Source of the DNA: Paracoccaceae bacterium
GTDB lineage: Bacteria; Pseudomonadota; Alphaproteobacteria; Rhodobacterales; Rhodobacteraceae
Direction: 5' to 3'
Length of the DNA: 45,960 nucleotides
NCBI GenBank assembly: GCA_013139635.1
Contig: WTAL01000047.1
Location: 1-45,960, forward strand
The notes beneath the pieces were generated by a model, which saw nothing but the letters and a program-made list of their open reading frames with translations, was not told the origin of the DNA and did not search any database. The position numbers were made by a program, and so were the translations under genes. Below, piece after piece: positions 1-8,298 of the stretch. The first letter of the stretch is position 1, and the number at the start of each line of letters is the position of its first letter.

Positions 1-2
1 TT

Positions 3-302
3 GGCACCAATGCAAGCAACACCCCCAGCGACGACTACGCCGCCGATGTCGAGCCACCCAAGAACTACGATTGGATGGGCGAAATCCTTGGTTTATTAGG
101 GGATGTGTATCGCTTCGCCGGGCATAATCCGCCACCAGACAGTCTCTACCACGAAGCCGCCGACATCTATAAAGGCATCATCCAGTGGGATAAGTCTGAG
201 GATCGGAGTAAGGCTATAACCCTTGCCATCGGCATGATGTCATCCAACATTAAGCCACCCGAAGCCGCACCTGAAACAACAGAAGACAAGCTCCGCGCCT
301 GA
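3..302 (+). CDS. Hypothetical protein, 5' end outside window
   Basis: The reading frame is open from base 3 to a TGA at 300-302, so the start lies to the left of the window. About 99 residues are visible; an internal ATG at 75 would give only 75 residues. The visible part is mostly polar with many Asp, Pro and Ala, has no membrane segment, and ends in a Pro/Glu-rich tail. I do not recognise the family. It lies just upstream of traL on the same strand, so it may belong to the conjugative element, but a hairpin at 346-367 separates the two. Its identity cannot be set from this fragment. Confidence 0.5.
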   Translation, partial: GTNASNTPSDDYAADVEPPKNYDWMGEILGLLGDVYRFAGHNPPPDSLYHEAADIYKGIIQWDKSEDRSKAITLAIGMMSSNIKPPEAAPETTEDKLRA

Positions 303-345
303 TCTGGCTAAACCCCAACACCAGCCACTAAGAACTATTTAAGAG

Positions 346-367
346 CCTCTGAGAGTTTTCTCAGAGG
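346..367 (+). terminator. Stem-loop between first gene and traL
   Basis: A perfect 9-bp inverted repeat (CCTCTGAGA / TCTCAGAGG) with a 4-base GTTT loop lies 44 bases after the stop of the upstream gene. No clear T-run follows, so it could be a weak terminator, an mRNA-stabilising hairpin or a processing site ahead of traL. Confidence 0.45.
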
Positions 368-567
368 TGTCTAACCATTTGCACAACTTTTACATGTAAT
401 CGGTTAAATAAGAGTAAATCCCTCGATTTGCTCCAGTTTCCAAGTATGCGCCAACCAAAAGCACACACCACAACAAAACCCCTTTTTTATTACCCCAAAC
501 CAGACAATCCCACTTGATCCCACCAAATCCCGCCTACTCCAGTATTCAACTACTTCCTACAGCGGAC

Positions 568-849
568 ATGCTCGTAAAAATAGAACAGCGATTACAAGAT
601 CAGGCACGGTTTTTCGTGCTGCCCGCTGATGAAGCGGTGCTTTTAGGACTTCCCGTTATGATGGGTCTCCTGGGTAGAACCATTTTCACGGGCATAATCA
701 TCGGCGTTGTTGCCTGGACCATATGGCGTCGTGTCAAAGGCGAGGGCGGGCTGGAAGGCGTAGCCGCTGCGGCCTACTGGTATATCCCTTCCACAATGGG
801 GTTTTTCAAAGCGCTTCCTGATTCCGCTGTCGAGCGGTGGGAGGCGTAA
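568..849 (+). CDS. traL: TraL-like type IV conjugative pilus assembly protein
   Basis: Small inner-membrane component of F-type conjugative type IV secretion systems. The 93-residue product has the family layout: a short polar N-terminus, the motif FFVLPADEAV near residue 15, one or two hydrophobic segments (about residues 22-48), a basic IWRRVKGEG stretch, then the conserved AYWYIPSTMGFFKALPDS ending. I chose the ATG at 568 rather than the TTG at 514 because it places about 13 residues before the conserved motif, as usual for TraL. The stop TAA overlaps the ATG of the next gene (TAATG at 847-851), as expected for traL-traE coupling. It appears intact, although the genes after it are broken. 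Confidence 0.82.
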   Translation: MLVKIEQRLQDQARFFVLPADEAVLLGLPVMMGLLGRTIFTGIIIGVVAWTIWRRVKGEGGLEGVAAAAYWYIPSTMGFFKALPDSAVERWEA

Positions 850-1295
850 TGAATTTTCAAGCCATCCAGAAACAACTCCGGCACGCGCGTGCAGCACGCA
901 ATCTTGGGTTTGGCCTTGTTGTATTATTGGGGTTTCTCAATGTCGCCTTGGTTTACAAAGTATATTCCCAAAGCAATCAAGTCATTTTAATCCCAACAAG
1001 CGTGAGCGACGGCACGGCATCAAATGGCGCAGATAACGGTTCGTCCTGGCAAGCGCATTATTATTACTATCCGCTGATAAGCTGGCTCGGCACCATTGTT
1101 GATGGGCTTTGCTTAGAAACAACGGTTTTTGATGTGGCTTATATCAGTGAGATTGATCCGCTCTGGAACAATGTTGAGCTTAACAATCTACTCAATCCGG
1201 AATCTATTCTGTTTGCCAATCCGAGCGCTCGAAAAACTGCGTCCACGACTGAAAGGACCAACCGCCAGCCAAAAGAGCCCGCATCACCTGCATAG
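849..1295 (+). pseudogene. TraE-TraU fusion remnant (deletion junction)
   Basis: The first ~52 residues match the start of TraE, the pilus assembly protein: MNFQAIQKQL, a membrane segment around residues 20-42, then QVILIPTSVSDG. After that the sequence no longer looks like TraE. Residues ~65-125 match an internal part of TraU instead, with YYYPLISWLG, FDVAYISEIDPLWNN and LNPESILFANP, which is the usual TraU pattern of Y-PL--WL, then FD-AY--E-DPLWN, then LNPEA-LF-NP. The last ~20 residues belong to neither. The simplest reading is a deletion joining traE to traU, removing traK, traB, traV, traC and traW that normally lie between them. The reading frame is preserved across the join, but a working protein is unlikely. 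Confidence 0.75.
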
Positions 1296-1440
1296 CTTGG
1301 CTTGGGCTTCTTGGGTAATTGCCAAACTGGGAGGGTGGGACGGATATAGATCATCACGACCACCCGGTCCGATCACATTCGGAAACGGCCTTCAACAGTT
1401 CAACGCAATCGCTTACGGTGACGCCCTAAAAGATGTGTGA
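1294..1440 (+). pseudogene. C-terminal remnant of an IS4-type transposase
   Basis: The frame ending in TGA at 1438-1440 encodes LAWASWVIAKLGGWDGY, a PPGPITF motif and a GLQQFNAI segment. This is the typical C-terminal end of IS4-type transposases, with the A-W-(I/V)IA-LGGW-GY and PPGPIT blocks. Only about 48 residues remain. It begins at the point where the TraU fragment loses homology, in a different frame, so an insertion plus deletion likely broke the tra operon here. The fragment marks the left border of the biosynthetic cargo. Confidence 0.65.
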
Positions 1441-1473
1441 ATCCCTTAGATTAAAAATGGGGCGATTACCACG

Positions 1474-1484
1474 GGTTCTGTCGC
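1474..1484 (+). repeat. Left copy of 11-bp flanking repeat
   Basis: GGTTCTGTCGC occurs here, 28 bases before the first cargo gene, and again in the same orientation at 26628-26638 beyond the last cargo gene. The sequence resembles the outer end of IS6-family inverted repeats (GGTTCTGTTGCAAA-like). It may be a remnant of the insertion sequence that delivered the cargo. Confidence 0.4.
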
Positions 1485-1511
1485 TGTAGCCGATCACGAG
1501 TCTGGACTGGT

Positions 1512-2756
1512 TTAGCCAGAGCGCCCTTTGCGAAGCACAGGCCATAGCATACGGACAAAGGCCAAAAGAACGCAGAACGCGATGGCACCGATGTACACCC
1601 AAGTGGCTACGTCGCGCGGGGCATCGGCCACAGAATAGATATAGCTGACGAACAATATCCCAGCCCCCATCCCGACCCGTTCAAGACTATAGGAGGCTCC
1701 GATTAATACATCAGTTTGCACTCGTGTGTTGCGTTGCAGGGTAGAGTAATAGACAGTTTCGGTCGAGGCGTCAAAAAGTCCAGCAAAAAAGGCAAAGAAC
1801 AGTGCTGCCCAAATGGACACAGATTGGAACACGCCAAGAAAAAATGCAAATGTCAGTACCAACAGCATCACAAAAATCATGTCGGCGCGTAACCCAGATG
1901 ACTCCATCCTGCGAATCATTGGTGTTGTGGCCAGTGGAGCAACTACTTTACCCAATCCCCAAATGGCCATTACCCAACCCACCCAAAAAGCTGGATTTTT
2001 CTGATCATAGAGTTCTGAGATGATAGGAAAGCCAACATTATGAGTTGATGAACCAAATGCCTCCATGAATCGTGCAGCTAGCAAAAAACCAGCCGAAATC
2101 CTGATCGTGCTCAACACTCGCTTTGAAAGAATAAAGCGGTGCTTGATCTCAGACTGAACCGGCTTTGGTTCTTTTTTGACTGATCCTCGTGCGCGTTGAA
2201 ACATTACAAAGACCAATGCCGTGATAGCAAAGGTCATCGCGTCTAGTAGAAAGATCGTCTTGAGCGGCAACAGCCCGTACATTATGCTAGAAGCAATCCC
2301 ACCAATAACGACCGCTGTCCCATTCATAGATGCCAGAACGCCATTCATCCGGTGCTGGTTTTTGTGATCAACAAATGAATGCACTTGTGAATAAAGTGCC
2401 ACATGAAAAATTCCGTGGAATAGTCCGATGCATGGCGTGATTAGCAGCAGCACTATATAGTGAGCAGTGGTAGGGCTGATTGCGAGAGCAATCATTGTTG
2501 CTGCACTGCCCAGTTCAGCAAACACTAGAATGGAAGACAGGGTCATACGCGACGATAGCGTTGGCACTAAATAAGCGCCAACTACCGAGCCTGACATCCG
2601 TAACGTCAACAATATCCCCAGTATCATAGGGTTGCCATAGACCGACAATGCATAAACGCTAATTATGATCGTGGTTAAGAAAGCACTAATATCCGAGATT
2701 TGCTTAGCACCAAGCCAGAATAGCATTTTTATCGGAATAGCTTTGGCAGGACTCAT
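1512..2756 (-). CDS. MFS transporter, probable product exporter
   Basis: Major facilitator superfamily membrane protein, 414 residues, with about 12 hydrophobic segments in two halves separated by a charged loop near residues 190-210 (RARGSVKKEPKP). The N-terminal half keeps the usual pattern of Gly-rich helices with a short basic loop between helices 2 and 3. Start: the ATG at 2756-2754 overlaps the stop of the oxygenase gene as ATGA, which implies translational coupling in the 6026-1512 operon. As the last gene of a biosynthetic operon it most likely exports the product or an intermediate. A second MFS gene lies at 8299-9501. The substrate is inferred from context only. Confidence 0.8.
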   Translation of the reverse strand: MSPAKAIPIKMLFWLGAKQISDISAFLTTIIISVYALSVYGNPMILGILLTLRMSGSVVGAYLVPTLSSRMTLSSILVFAELGSAATMIALAISPTTAHYIVLLLITPCIGLFHGIFHVALYSQVHSFVDHKNQHRMNGVLASMNGTAVVIGGIASSIMYGLLPLKTIFLLDAMTFAITALVFVMFQRARGSVKKEPKPVQSEIKHRFILSKRVLSTIRISAGFLLAARFMEAFGSSTHNVGFPIISELYDQKNPAFWVGWVMAIWGLGKVVAPLATTPMIRRMESSGLRADMIFVMLLVLTFAFFLGVFQSVSIWAALFFAFFAGLFDASTETVYYSTLQRNTRVQTDVLIGASYSLERVGMGAGILFVSYIYSVADAPRDVATWVYIGAIAFCVLLAFVRMLWPVLRKGRSG

Positions 2757-3496
2757 TCGATAGCGTTTTCACGTAAAAAGGTTGGATCTTTGCGGACCAC
2801 ACTGACCAGCAATAGATCCCGCTTGGCGGGCACTTCAGGCTTGTGCTGTACAACTGGGCCTGCAGCATGCCAAAGTTTGCGATCGTTGACGCAAAGCGTC
2901 TCAAGAAACTTAGTCATCGGTTTTTTGAATAAGCTGTCCACTGCTTCTTTGGTTATTGCGAGTTCAGAGACGACCGGCTCTATGTTGTCAGTATCGATGA
3001 GGTGCATGAAAATCCAATCTTGCCCATCCTGATGGCGCCCCGAAGTAGTTGGGCTGAGTCTACCATCGAAACTTGAGACTCGGAACAGATTAATATCCAC
3101 CATGTACTCGACGCCTTCTTCAAGATGCGCGTCGATAATAGATAAATCGGCCTTGAGGATAGCTGTCATTAACGGATTAACAATAAAGGCCTGTGTGGCG
3201 TATGTTAGTTTGTTTGCCCCCTGCTTATAATCCACGTCATAAGTGACAGTAGGAACATATTTGCTGTCCTCATTCAGAACAAATGTGCCGGGGTGTGTGT
3301 AGTGATAGCGTAGGATCCGCCGATGACGGGTTGTATAAGATTTAAAATTTTCATCCAAAACCAGCGTATCCCAATGGGCGCGGAAATTATCGGCGTCGAT
3401 CACGCTCTGTGGCAATAGCATCACCAGATCTGGAATATGAACAAAATCTGCGTTGATCAAAGTCTTGCGCAGTGCACTCAAGGAAGTATGTTTCAT
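2753..3496 (-). CDS. 2-oxoglutarate/Fe(II) dioxygenase of the 2OG-Fe_Oxy_2 (IDO-like) family
   Basis: 247-residue protein resembling PF10014, the family that includes L-isoleucine dioxygenase and other free amino-acid hydroxylases. The iron triad is visible: H155-Q-D157 in SGRHQDGQDW and H210 in KLWHAAGPV. R226 (AKRDLLLVSVVR) is placed to hold the 2-oxoglutarate carboxylate. A block corresponding to the family's N-x-(V/E)-GG segment is present in altered form (NIEPVVSELAI). The start ATG overlaps the ATP-grasp stop (ATGA at 3493-3496). The likely role is hydroxylation of an amino-acid building block, either before or after the ATP-grasp ligase joins it. No comparable enzyme is part of my recollection of the Pseudomonas Pht cluster, so it may mark a product variation. 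The substrate is unknown. Confidence 0.72.
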   Translation of the reverse strand: MKHTSLSALRKTLINADFVHIPDLVMLLPQSVIDADNFRAHWDTLVLDENFKSYTTRHRRILRYHYTHPGTFVLNEDSKYVPTVTYDVDYKQGANKLTYATQAFIVNPLMTAILKADLSIIDAHLEEGVEYMVDINLFRVSSFDGRLSPTTSGRHQDGQDWIFMHLIDTDNIEPVVSELAITKEAVDSLFKKPMTKFLETLCVNDRKLWHAAGPVVQHKPEVPAKRDLLLVSVVRKDPTFLRENAIE

Positions 3497-4869
3497 TGGT
3501 TCTCCATTGGCTCCATTTCGACTTGGAGGTCAGATTTCACATCGTCATATAATTGTCGGGCCGCTTCGGCAGATGGTACTGACGCCCAGAACTTGGCAAT
3601 GTACTTCTCTTCAGTATCACATGTGATAGCACCACGGTGAGAAGTGATGTCAAAGGCCCGCACACCGGTCCGTTGTGCAGCTTTGGTCTGACCTTTGATT
3701 GCCTTTATGCGTCCAGACGAGGGCGGATAAAGCACGAACATCGTGTGAAAATTGTCCATTACCGACGCTTCCACCGTGCGCAACCGCGCCTCTATCTCTT
3801 GGCCATCTTCACCTGACAACATGATCAGGTTGGTTAGGAAAGGATCAATTCCCGCCACATCTTTAAGCGAGCGATAAACATAAAACCCGCCAATCCGCGG
3901 GTTAATTTCAATCACCCGAGGCCCATCTGGTGTCATGCGGAATTCAAAATGCACGAAGGACCGCTTGAGACCCAAGGCCTCCACGCAGTCGCAGCAATAT
4001 GCCTTAGCCTCGGCAATTTGTTCAACTGTGAATGAGGTAGAAGGTACCACTAGTAAATGCTCAAGCACAGTTGATTCCTCAAAAGAAACCAACAGTTTTT
4101 CGTGAAGTAAAAGAGGCACGGGATCGTCATCCACCACAGCACACTCTATAGTAGCTTCGATGCCTTCAAGATAGGTTTCAAGCATTACTGTCTTCCCGGG
4201 TTCATAGGAGATCTTATCGCCAACCACGGTCTCAAAGATCAAGGAGTCTCCACCGAAATCATGCGCACCACTGACACGGTTATAAGCGCTACAGAACAGG
4301 CGGTAATGGCGGCATAGAGCCTGGATATCATCGCACTTCTTGATCAAGGCCGAAGCTGCTCCAAAAATTGGTTTCATGATTAGTGGAAAACCGATCTTTT
4401 CGGCTGCATCGGACAAATCAGCTTCACATTGCGCAACGACTGCGCGAGCGCTGGGAATACCCGCCTTTTCGAGGGCTATGCGCATCGCATATTTATTGTT
4501 ACATAGATTAACAGCCTCAGCGGCAGGCGCCGTCAGACCTAGGGCCTGACAGGCTTCATTCATTACGGCTGGTAAATTCAAGCCTGCCACAGTTTGACCA
4601 GGAAAGGTAAATAGCACTTTCACCTCGAACCGACCTTTAAGTGAGAGGACAAAATTGACTAGTGATTGCGCGCTAAGCACTGGCAGTGCGAAAAAGGCGT
4701 CGGTTTGGCGTTCTATCTCCTCTTCGCGAGGATGACCCTCCGCAGTGACGGTAATGCAGGTCCAGCCAAGTTGCCGAGCCACCTTAAAATGCCGTTCCCG
4801 ATAGTCATAGAGTGCCACCTTTGAGCGGTCGATGTCTACATAAACTATCGCGGCCTTACGAGCGCTCAT
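3493..4869 (-). CDS. ATP-grasp ligase, probable amino acid/peptide ligase
   Basis: 458-residue ATP-grasp enzyme of the carboxylate-amine ligase type. An N-terminal pre-ATP-grasp domain (AAIVYVDIDRSK) is followed by NKYAMRIALEKAGIP near residue 125, the ATP-binding FPLIMKPIFGAAS and the metal-binding FEFRMTPDG / VIEINPRIGG motif at about residues 310-330. These enzymes form an acyl phosphate with ATP and couple it to an amine. I chose the ATG at 4869 over 4881 because it overlaps the radical-SAM stop as ATGA (4866-4869) and has a strong GGAGGG ribosome site 8 bases upstream. Phaseolotoxin is a modified tripeptide and its cluster encodes an L-amino acid ligase of this fold, so peptide bond formation is the likely job. 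It is paired with a second ATP-grasp at 6787-8085. Confidence 0.83.
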   Translation of the reverse strand: MSARKAAIVYVDIDRSKVALYDYRERHFKVARQLGWTCITVTAEGHPREEEIERQTDAFFALPVLSAQSLVNFVLSLKGRFEVKVLFTFPGQTVAGLNLPAVMNEACQALGLTAPAAEAVNLCNNKYAMRIALEKAGIPSARAVVAQCEADLSDAAEKIGFPLIMKPIFGAASALIKKCDDIQALCRHYRLFCSAYNRVSGAHDFGGDSLIFETVVGDKISYEPGKTVMLETYLEGIEATIECAVVDDDPVPLLLHEKLLVSFEESTVLEHLLVVPSTSFTVEQIAEAKAYCCDCVEALGLKRSFVHFEFRMTPDGPRVIEINPRIGGFYVYRSLKDVAGIDPFLTNLIMLSGEDGQEIEARLRTVEASVMDNFHTMFVLYPPSSGRIKAIKGQTKAAQRTGVRAFDITSHRGAITCDTEEKYIAKFWASVPSAEAARQLYDDVKSDLQVEMEPMENQ

Positions 4870-6026
4870 GCATCCCTCCATTCATGACGCTCTCCCAGCC
4901 AATTGGTAAATGCATAAACCCGCCCACCATCCTCGGTATCTTCGAAACGTGGGAATTCATCTTGGGACTCCAGCAAGGGCACCGTATATTTTCCACGCAT
5001 ATGGGGGAGGACATATTCTGGCACAGCAATATTCGACTTGCGGCGTTTAATCCGGCACATGATACCTATAACATCAGCAACACTTGCTCGGTACTCTGAT
5101 GAGCCGGGCGAAAACGGCATGAAGTGATACAGGTAGTAAGGCACAACACCGTTGCGGTATAACGAAAGAAACAAGGCCGTCAAAGTCTCGTAGTCGTCAT
5201 TGATCCCTTTAAGGACCGGTATGTTGGCGAACTGGATAGGCACCACATTACGCATCTTGCGCGAAGCAGCCTTGAACTCATCGGTAATCTCGGCAGGATG
5301 GCAGATGTGAATGCCGAAGGCGTTCACTCCAGCGCTCTCAAAAGCTTGCAAAAGTTCGTCGGTGATACGGAACGGATTGAAGGTGAGCGCTCGCGAATGG
5401 ACTCGGATTAAGATGTCTGGACGCGCTTCACGTACATCCATCAAGATTTGCTTCAACTTACTGTCGCTGAGCATCAATGGGTCACCGCCAGAAAAAATAA
5501 CCTCTTCTAGCTGTGTGTTTTCCTTAATGTAGGTGAGTGTTTCATGCCAATGAGTCTTGTTTAAGGCTGGCTTGGAATGATCGGTGTTGATTGTGCGCAA
5601 TGCTTCAAAGCAGAATTGACAATAAGCGTTGCAGACATTGGCCGTGCGGATGATCACTCGGTTGTCATATTTGTGTTGACAGACAGGGGTCTTCATCTCG
5701 TGCGAGAGCTCCCAGTTTTCGGTCTGCCCGTTATAGCCGCCTGCCGCTTCTTCGTCCCAGAAGGGGATCACTTGGTTCAGCAACCGGTCATATGCTAGTG
5801 TCCCCGCTTGCTTTTGAATAAGATCGAGGTAGTAGGGTGTAATCTGAATTTTGCGGTCTTTAGCATTCTTTAGTATTTGTTCCACTGGCAACGACAAAAG
5901 AGAATCGGCTAAACCCTCTACAGTTTTAATTGAATTTCTTTGTTGCCACTTCCACTCATACCAATCAGCAGGCTTGCTAGAACAATTCTGATGATTTGTT
6001 TTTCTAAGATGCGCAATGTCATCCAT
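4866..6026 (-). CDS. Radical SAM enzyme of the lysine 2,3-aminomutase (KamA) family
   Basis: 386-residue homologue of KamA. The N-terminus has the family's DWYEWKWQQRNSI block and P-YYLDLI. The radical-SAM cluster cysteines are C132, C136 and C139 (CNAYCQFCFE), SGGDPL follows at 179-184 and NIPVLKGIND at 268-277. K346, in PHMRGKYTVPL, occupies the place of the PLP-binding lysine. By my unaided alignment the two aspartates that hold the side-chain amine of lysine in KamA (D293, D330) are replaced by hydrophobic residues (about M303 and V339), so the substrate is probably not lysine bound in the usual way. It opens the leftward operon after a 760 bp divergent intergenic region. It likely makes a beta-amino acid for the product. 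The exact substrate is unknown. Confidence 0.85.
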   Translation of the reverse strand: MDDIAHLRKTNHQNCSSKPADWYEWKWQQRNSIKTVEGLADSLLSLPVEQILKNAKDRKIQITPYYLDLIQKQAGTLAYDRLLNQVIPFWDEEAAGGYNGQTENWELSHEMKTPVCQHKYDNRVIIRTANVCNAYCQFCFEALRTINTDHSKPALNKTHWHETLTYIKENTQLEEVIFSGGDPLMLSDSKLKQILMDVREARPDILIRVHSRALTFNPFRITDELLQAFESAGVNAFGIHICHPAEITDEFKAASRKMRNVVPIQFANIPVLKGINDDYETLTALFLSLYRNGVVPYYLYHFMPFSPGSSEYRASVADVIGIMCRIKRRKSNIAVPEYVLPHMRGKYTVPLLESQDEFPRFEDTEDGGRVYAFTNWLGERHEWRDA

Positions 6027-6114
6027 TGTCGGATTTCCTTGATCAAAAAAGAGAAAATTCTCTAGGGTTAAATCTGCGGTTAGTAAAATTCTATAGCTGT
6101 GTAGTGCTATTCAG

Positions 6115-6187
6115 AATACAGTATTAAGCCAGTACCAAACACAGTATTTATGATATTGTCAACTATAAGTGGATATTGCACTATAAA
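6115..6187. repeat. Two pairs of direct repeats, candidate operator sites
   Basis: AATACAGTATT (6115-6125), nearly palindromic around its centre, recurs as AACACAGTATT 23 bases later (6138-6148). Next to it GATATTG (6152 and 6172) and ACTATAA (6162 and 6180) repeat as a unit with a spacing of about 20 bases. Such helically phased repeats near divergent promoters are typical of regulator binding sites. No regulator is encoded in the cluster, so a host factor or one outside the window would have to bind. Confidence 0.45.
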
Positions 6188-6281
6188 TTATCAACGCAGC
6201 ATTGAGCTCTGTACGAGAGGTGGTCGCGGAAATTTAGGCCAGTTGTTAACACGAATTAGCCTATGAAAAGGACGATCAGAA

Positions 6282-6395
6282 ATGACGAAGAGAAAACGGT
6301 ATCCGAACGGGTTTATGGCGCGTGTGGCGCTACAGGCTCACCCGAACCTCAAGGGACAAGGAAGGGAATGGCGGCGGATTGAAGATCCGGCGTAG
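6282..6395 (+). pseudogene. Degenerate IS3-type orfA start
   Basis: A 37-residue frame begins MTKRKRYPNGFMARVALQA, which resembles the start of IS3-family OrfA proteins (MTKRRR-P-FKA-VALEA). It then jumps to HPNLKG, similar to the later VHPN-I block of the same family, and stops at TAG. The middle helix-turn-helix segment is missing, so this looks like an internally deleted remnant. It sits between the two divergent operons. Confidence 0.4.
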
Positions 6396-6786
6396 TGATA
6401 GGCCCTGCTCAAATGGGCGAAAACAAGCGGCCCTGGGCGACCATGCAACAAAGCGTCTGGTGCGACATTTATGACGGGTCAAGGCTATTGATGCAGATAG
6501 ATGAGGACTGTTTGGTTCCGTGCGTAGGCTATTTGGCGGCCGGAGGTAGGGCGCGGTCACGAGCTGAAGGCTCGGAATTTGCCGGCACAGAATAAAGCAT
6601 TTTACAAGCATAATAAATATTGAGAACTTGCCATGATAGAAGTTTCTGGACGGAATCCGCACATAGTCATTAAGATGGTCAAAGATATGCCTACGGCAAA
6701 GCCGAAGTTTAGTCATTGAAGTTTGAACGGCAATGTGTTCAATCTAAGGCTGAAACCAATCATCGTAAATTGAGTGGAGTTGTATA

Positions 6787-8085
6787 TTGGCGCATCTTGT
6801 AATTGTTGATACTAACCGACTGGGATTGCGGCTGTTAACTATAGCCAAGGACGAAGGACACACGGTTAGCTTTTTTCGAACTAAGAAAAACATTCACTAC
6901 AAAGAAACGGTTGAAACACGGACTGTTGTCGCCGCGGTTGACCGTGTCATCACATTGACTGACACAGCGGATCGTGACGAGTTGGAAAAGGCTTTGACCA
7001 TGCTTCATGCACAACACCCTGTGGCAGCGGTTATTAGTGTCTTCGAACACACAATTGAATCTGCGACCTTTGCGGCTGCAGCATTAGGTATTCCCGCAAC
7101 TTCTGCACCCGCAGTATCTTTAGCACGGAGCAAATACCGCATGAGAACAGCTCTCTCAGAGGCAGGTATACCGTGCGGGAGAACTATTCGCGTTGAAGGT
7201 CTGGACGCAGTTCCTGCCGCCATGGAGAAAATTGGCTACCCAGTCATGGTCAAGCCAGAGCGATCAACATCCAGCATCATGTCCCAAGCGGTAATTGGAC
7301 CCAACGACAAAGAAATGGCATTGGAGCTGTTGAGAAACGAATGGGATACATTGAGCACGGATATCAAGGAATGGGTGCCTGATGTCTTTGTTTGTGAGAC
7401 CTATTTCTATGGTCCACTGATCTCAGTCGAAGTGGTAGCCAGTTCTGACGCCATCTCCGCCCTGATGGTTAACGAGCGTATCTTGCCAGAGCATGACCCG
7501 ACTATTGAGATGGGCACGATCATGCCATCCACCCTTTCGTCAGATGAACAAGCCGCTTGCGCAGCCTACGCTATTGAGGCCGTTAGGGTCGCGGGGCTTG
7601 ATCGCGGAATATTCCATGTCGAGCTAATTCTTACCACTGAGGGGCCGCGTTTTGTCGAGATAAATCCGAGGCTCATGGGGGGATCAATGCCCTACCTGTA
7701 CGACTTTCTTATGGGACAACATATTTATGGAATGCTGATCGACGTCCACCTCGAACAGGGGGTTATGGTTCAACCATCACCGAAAGGAAAACATATCTTT
7801 TCGCTACGTATGCAGGTGCTGAAAGGGGGCACGATCAACCGTATCCCTGTGCTGAATGATTTGCCGCTTGAGGGCCTGCAGGTTCATATGTACGAAATGC
7901 CCACTCAAGTCGGTGATATTGTTGAAGATGAAGATGTCCTGGGTCGCTTTTATATCGAAACAGATAATGGCGATACCCTGCGAAACCGGGCAGATTCATT
8001 GCTTCTTTGTTGTCAGGAGATATTTGGAGTTGAACTTATGCTGCAAACTTACCCGACGTGCGCAACCCCGAACTCCGGAATTTAA
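6787..8085 (+). CDS. ATP-grasp ligase, probable amino acid/peptide ligase
   Basis: 432-residue ATP-grasp protein. It has a Rossmann-like N-terminal domain (LVIVDTNRLGLRLL), then RSKYRMRTALSEAGIP near residue 115, the ATP-binding GYPVMVKPERS at about 150-160, the adenine-side segment VCETYFYGP near 203 and the metal-binding FHVELILTTEG / FVEINPRLMGG at about 277-298. It probably activates a carboxylate with ATP and joins it to an amine, as the ligase of the phaseolotoxin cluster does. The start is TTG, supported by a TGGAG ribosome site seven bases upstream and by the protein beginning directly in the first beta strand. It is the first gene of the rightward block. It differs clearly from the ligase at 3493-4869, so the two may form two different bonds of a peptide. 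Confidence 0.83.
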   Translation: MAHLVIVDTNRLGLRLLTIAKDEGHTVSFFRTKKNIHYKETVETRTVVAAVDRVITLTDTADRDELEKALTMLHAQHPVAAVISVFEHTIESATFAAAALGIPATSAPAVSLARSKYRMRTALSEAGIPCGRTIRVEGLDAVPAAMEKIGYPVMVKPERSTSSIMSQAVIGPNDKEMALELLRNEWDTLSTDIKEWVPDVFVCETYFYGPLISVEVVASSDAISALMVNERILPEHDPTIEMGTIMPSTLSSDEQAACAAYAIEAVRVAGLDRGIFHVELILTTEGPRFVEINPRLMGGSMPYLYDFLMGQHIYGMLIDVHLEQGVMVQPSPKGKHIFSLRMQVLKGGTINRIPVLNDLPLEGLQVHMYEMPTQVGDIVEDEDVLGRFYIETDNGDTLRNRADSLLLCCQEIFGVELMLQTYPTCATPNSGI

Positions 8086-8298
8086 ATAGGAAAACTCACA
8101 GACGCTGTCGCTTGAGGATGAGATGGAACCCCGGGATTAATTGCGCTATCCAAATGTATTGGTTTCAACAATTAAGTTTTGCTGGACACCTATCACCTCA
8201 AACACTTGTGCATCGCAAAATCCACCAATACACCTTCTTTACATTTCTTTGAGGTTGCGGAAAAGCGACACTTCCGCATCCTCGCAATAGGGTTGAAT

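Larger units (their letters stand above)
6027..6786. promoter_or_regulatory. Divergent intergenic region between the two left operons
   Basis: This 760-bp stretch separates the radical-SAM operon (leftward) from the ATP-grasp/argK block (rightward). The AT-rich part (6060-6200) holds short repeated motifs that could be operators or promoters. A degraded IS3-like fragment follows at 6282-6395. From about 6396 to 6770 I see no convincing gene; the open frames there have no recognisable content. A GGAG ribosome site at about 6774-6779 serves the TTG start at 6787. Confidence 0.55.

Noticed and set aside
1-2000. Second copy of the tRNA-Leu 3' end marking the left island border
   Set aside because: I looked for the tRNA 3' sequence at the left of the window and did not see it; the border is probably outside.
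6395-6595. 66-residue plus-strand frame after the IS3-like fragment
   Set aside because: Unconvincing composition and no start signal; more likely non-coding or degraded DNA.
6330-6716. 128-residue minus-strand frame in the divergent intergenic region
   Set aside because: Low-complexity Arg/Ser/Pro/Cys composition, no ribosome site, no family likeness; overlaps the IS3-like remnant.
8179-8298. Longer start for the MFS gene at 8299
   Set aside because: The added 40 residues are polar, precede the first membrane helix and have no ribosome site; the ATG at 8299 has an AGGG site.
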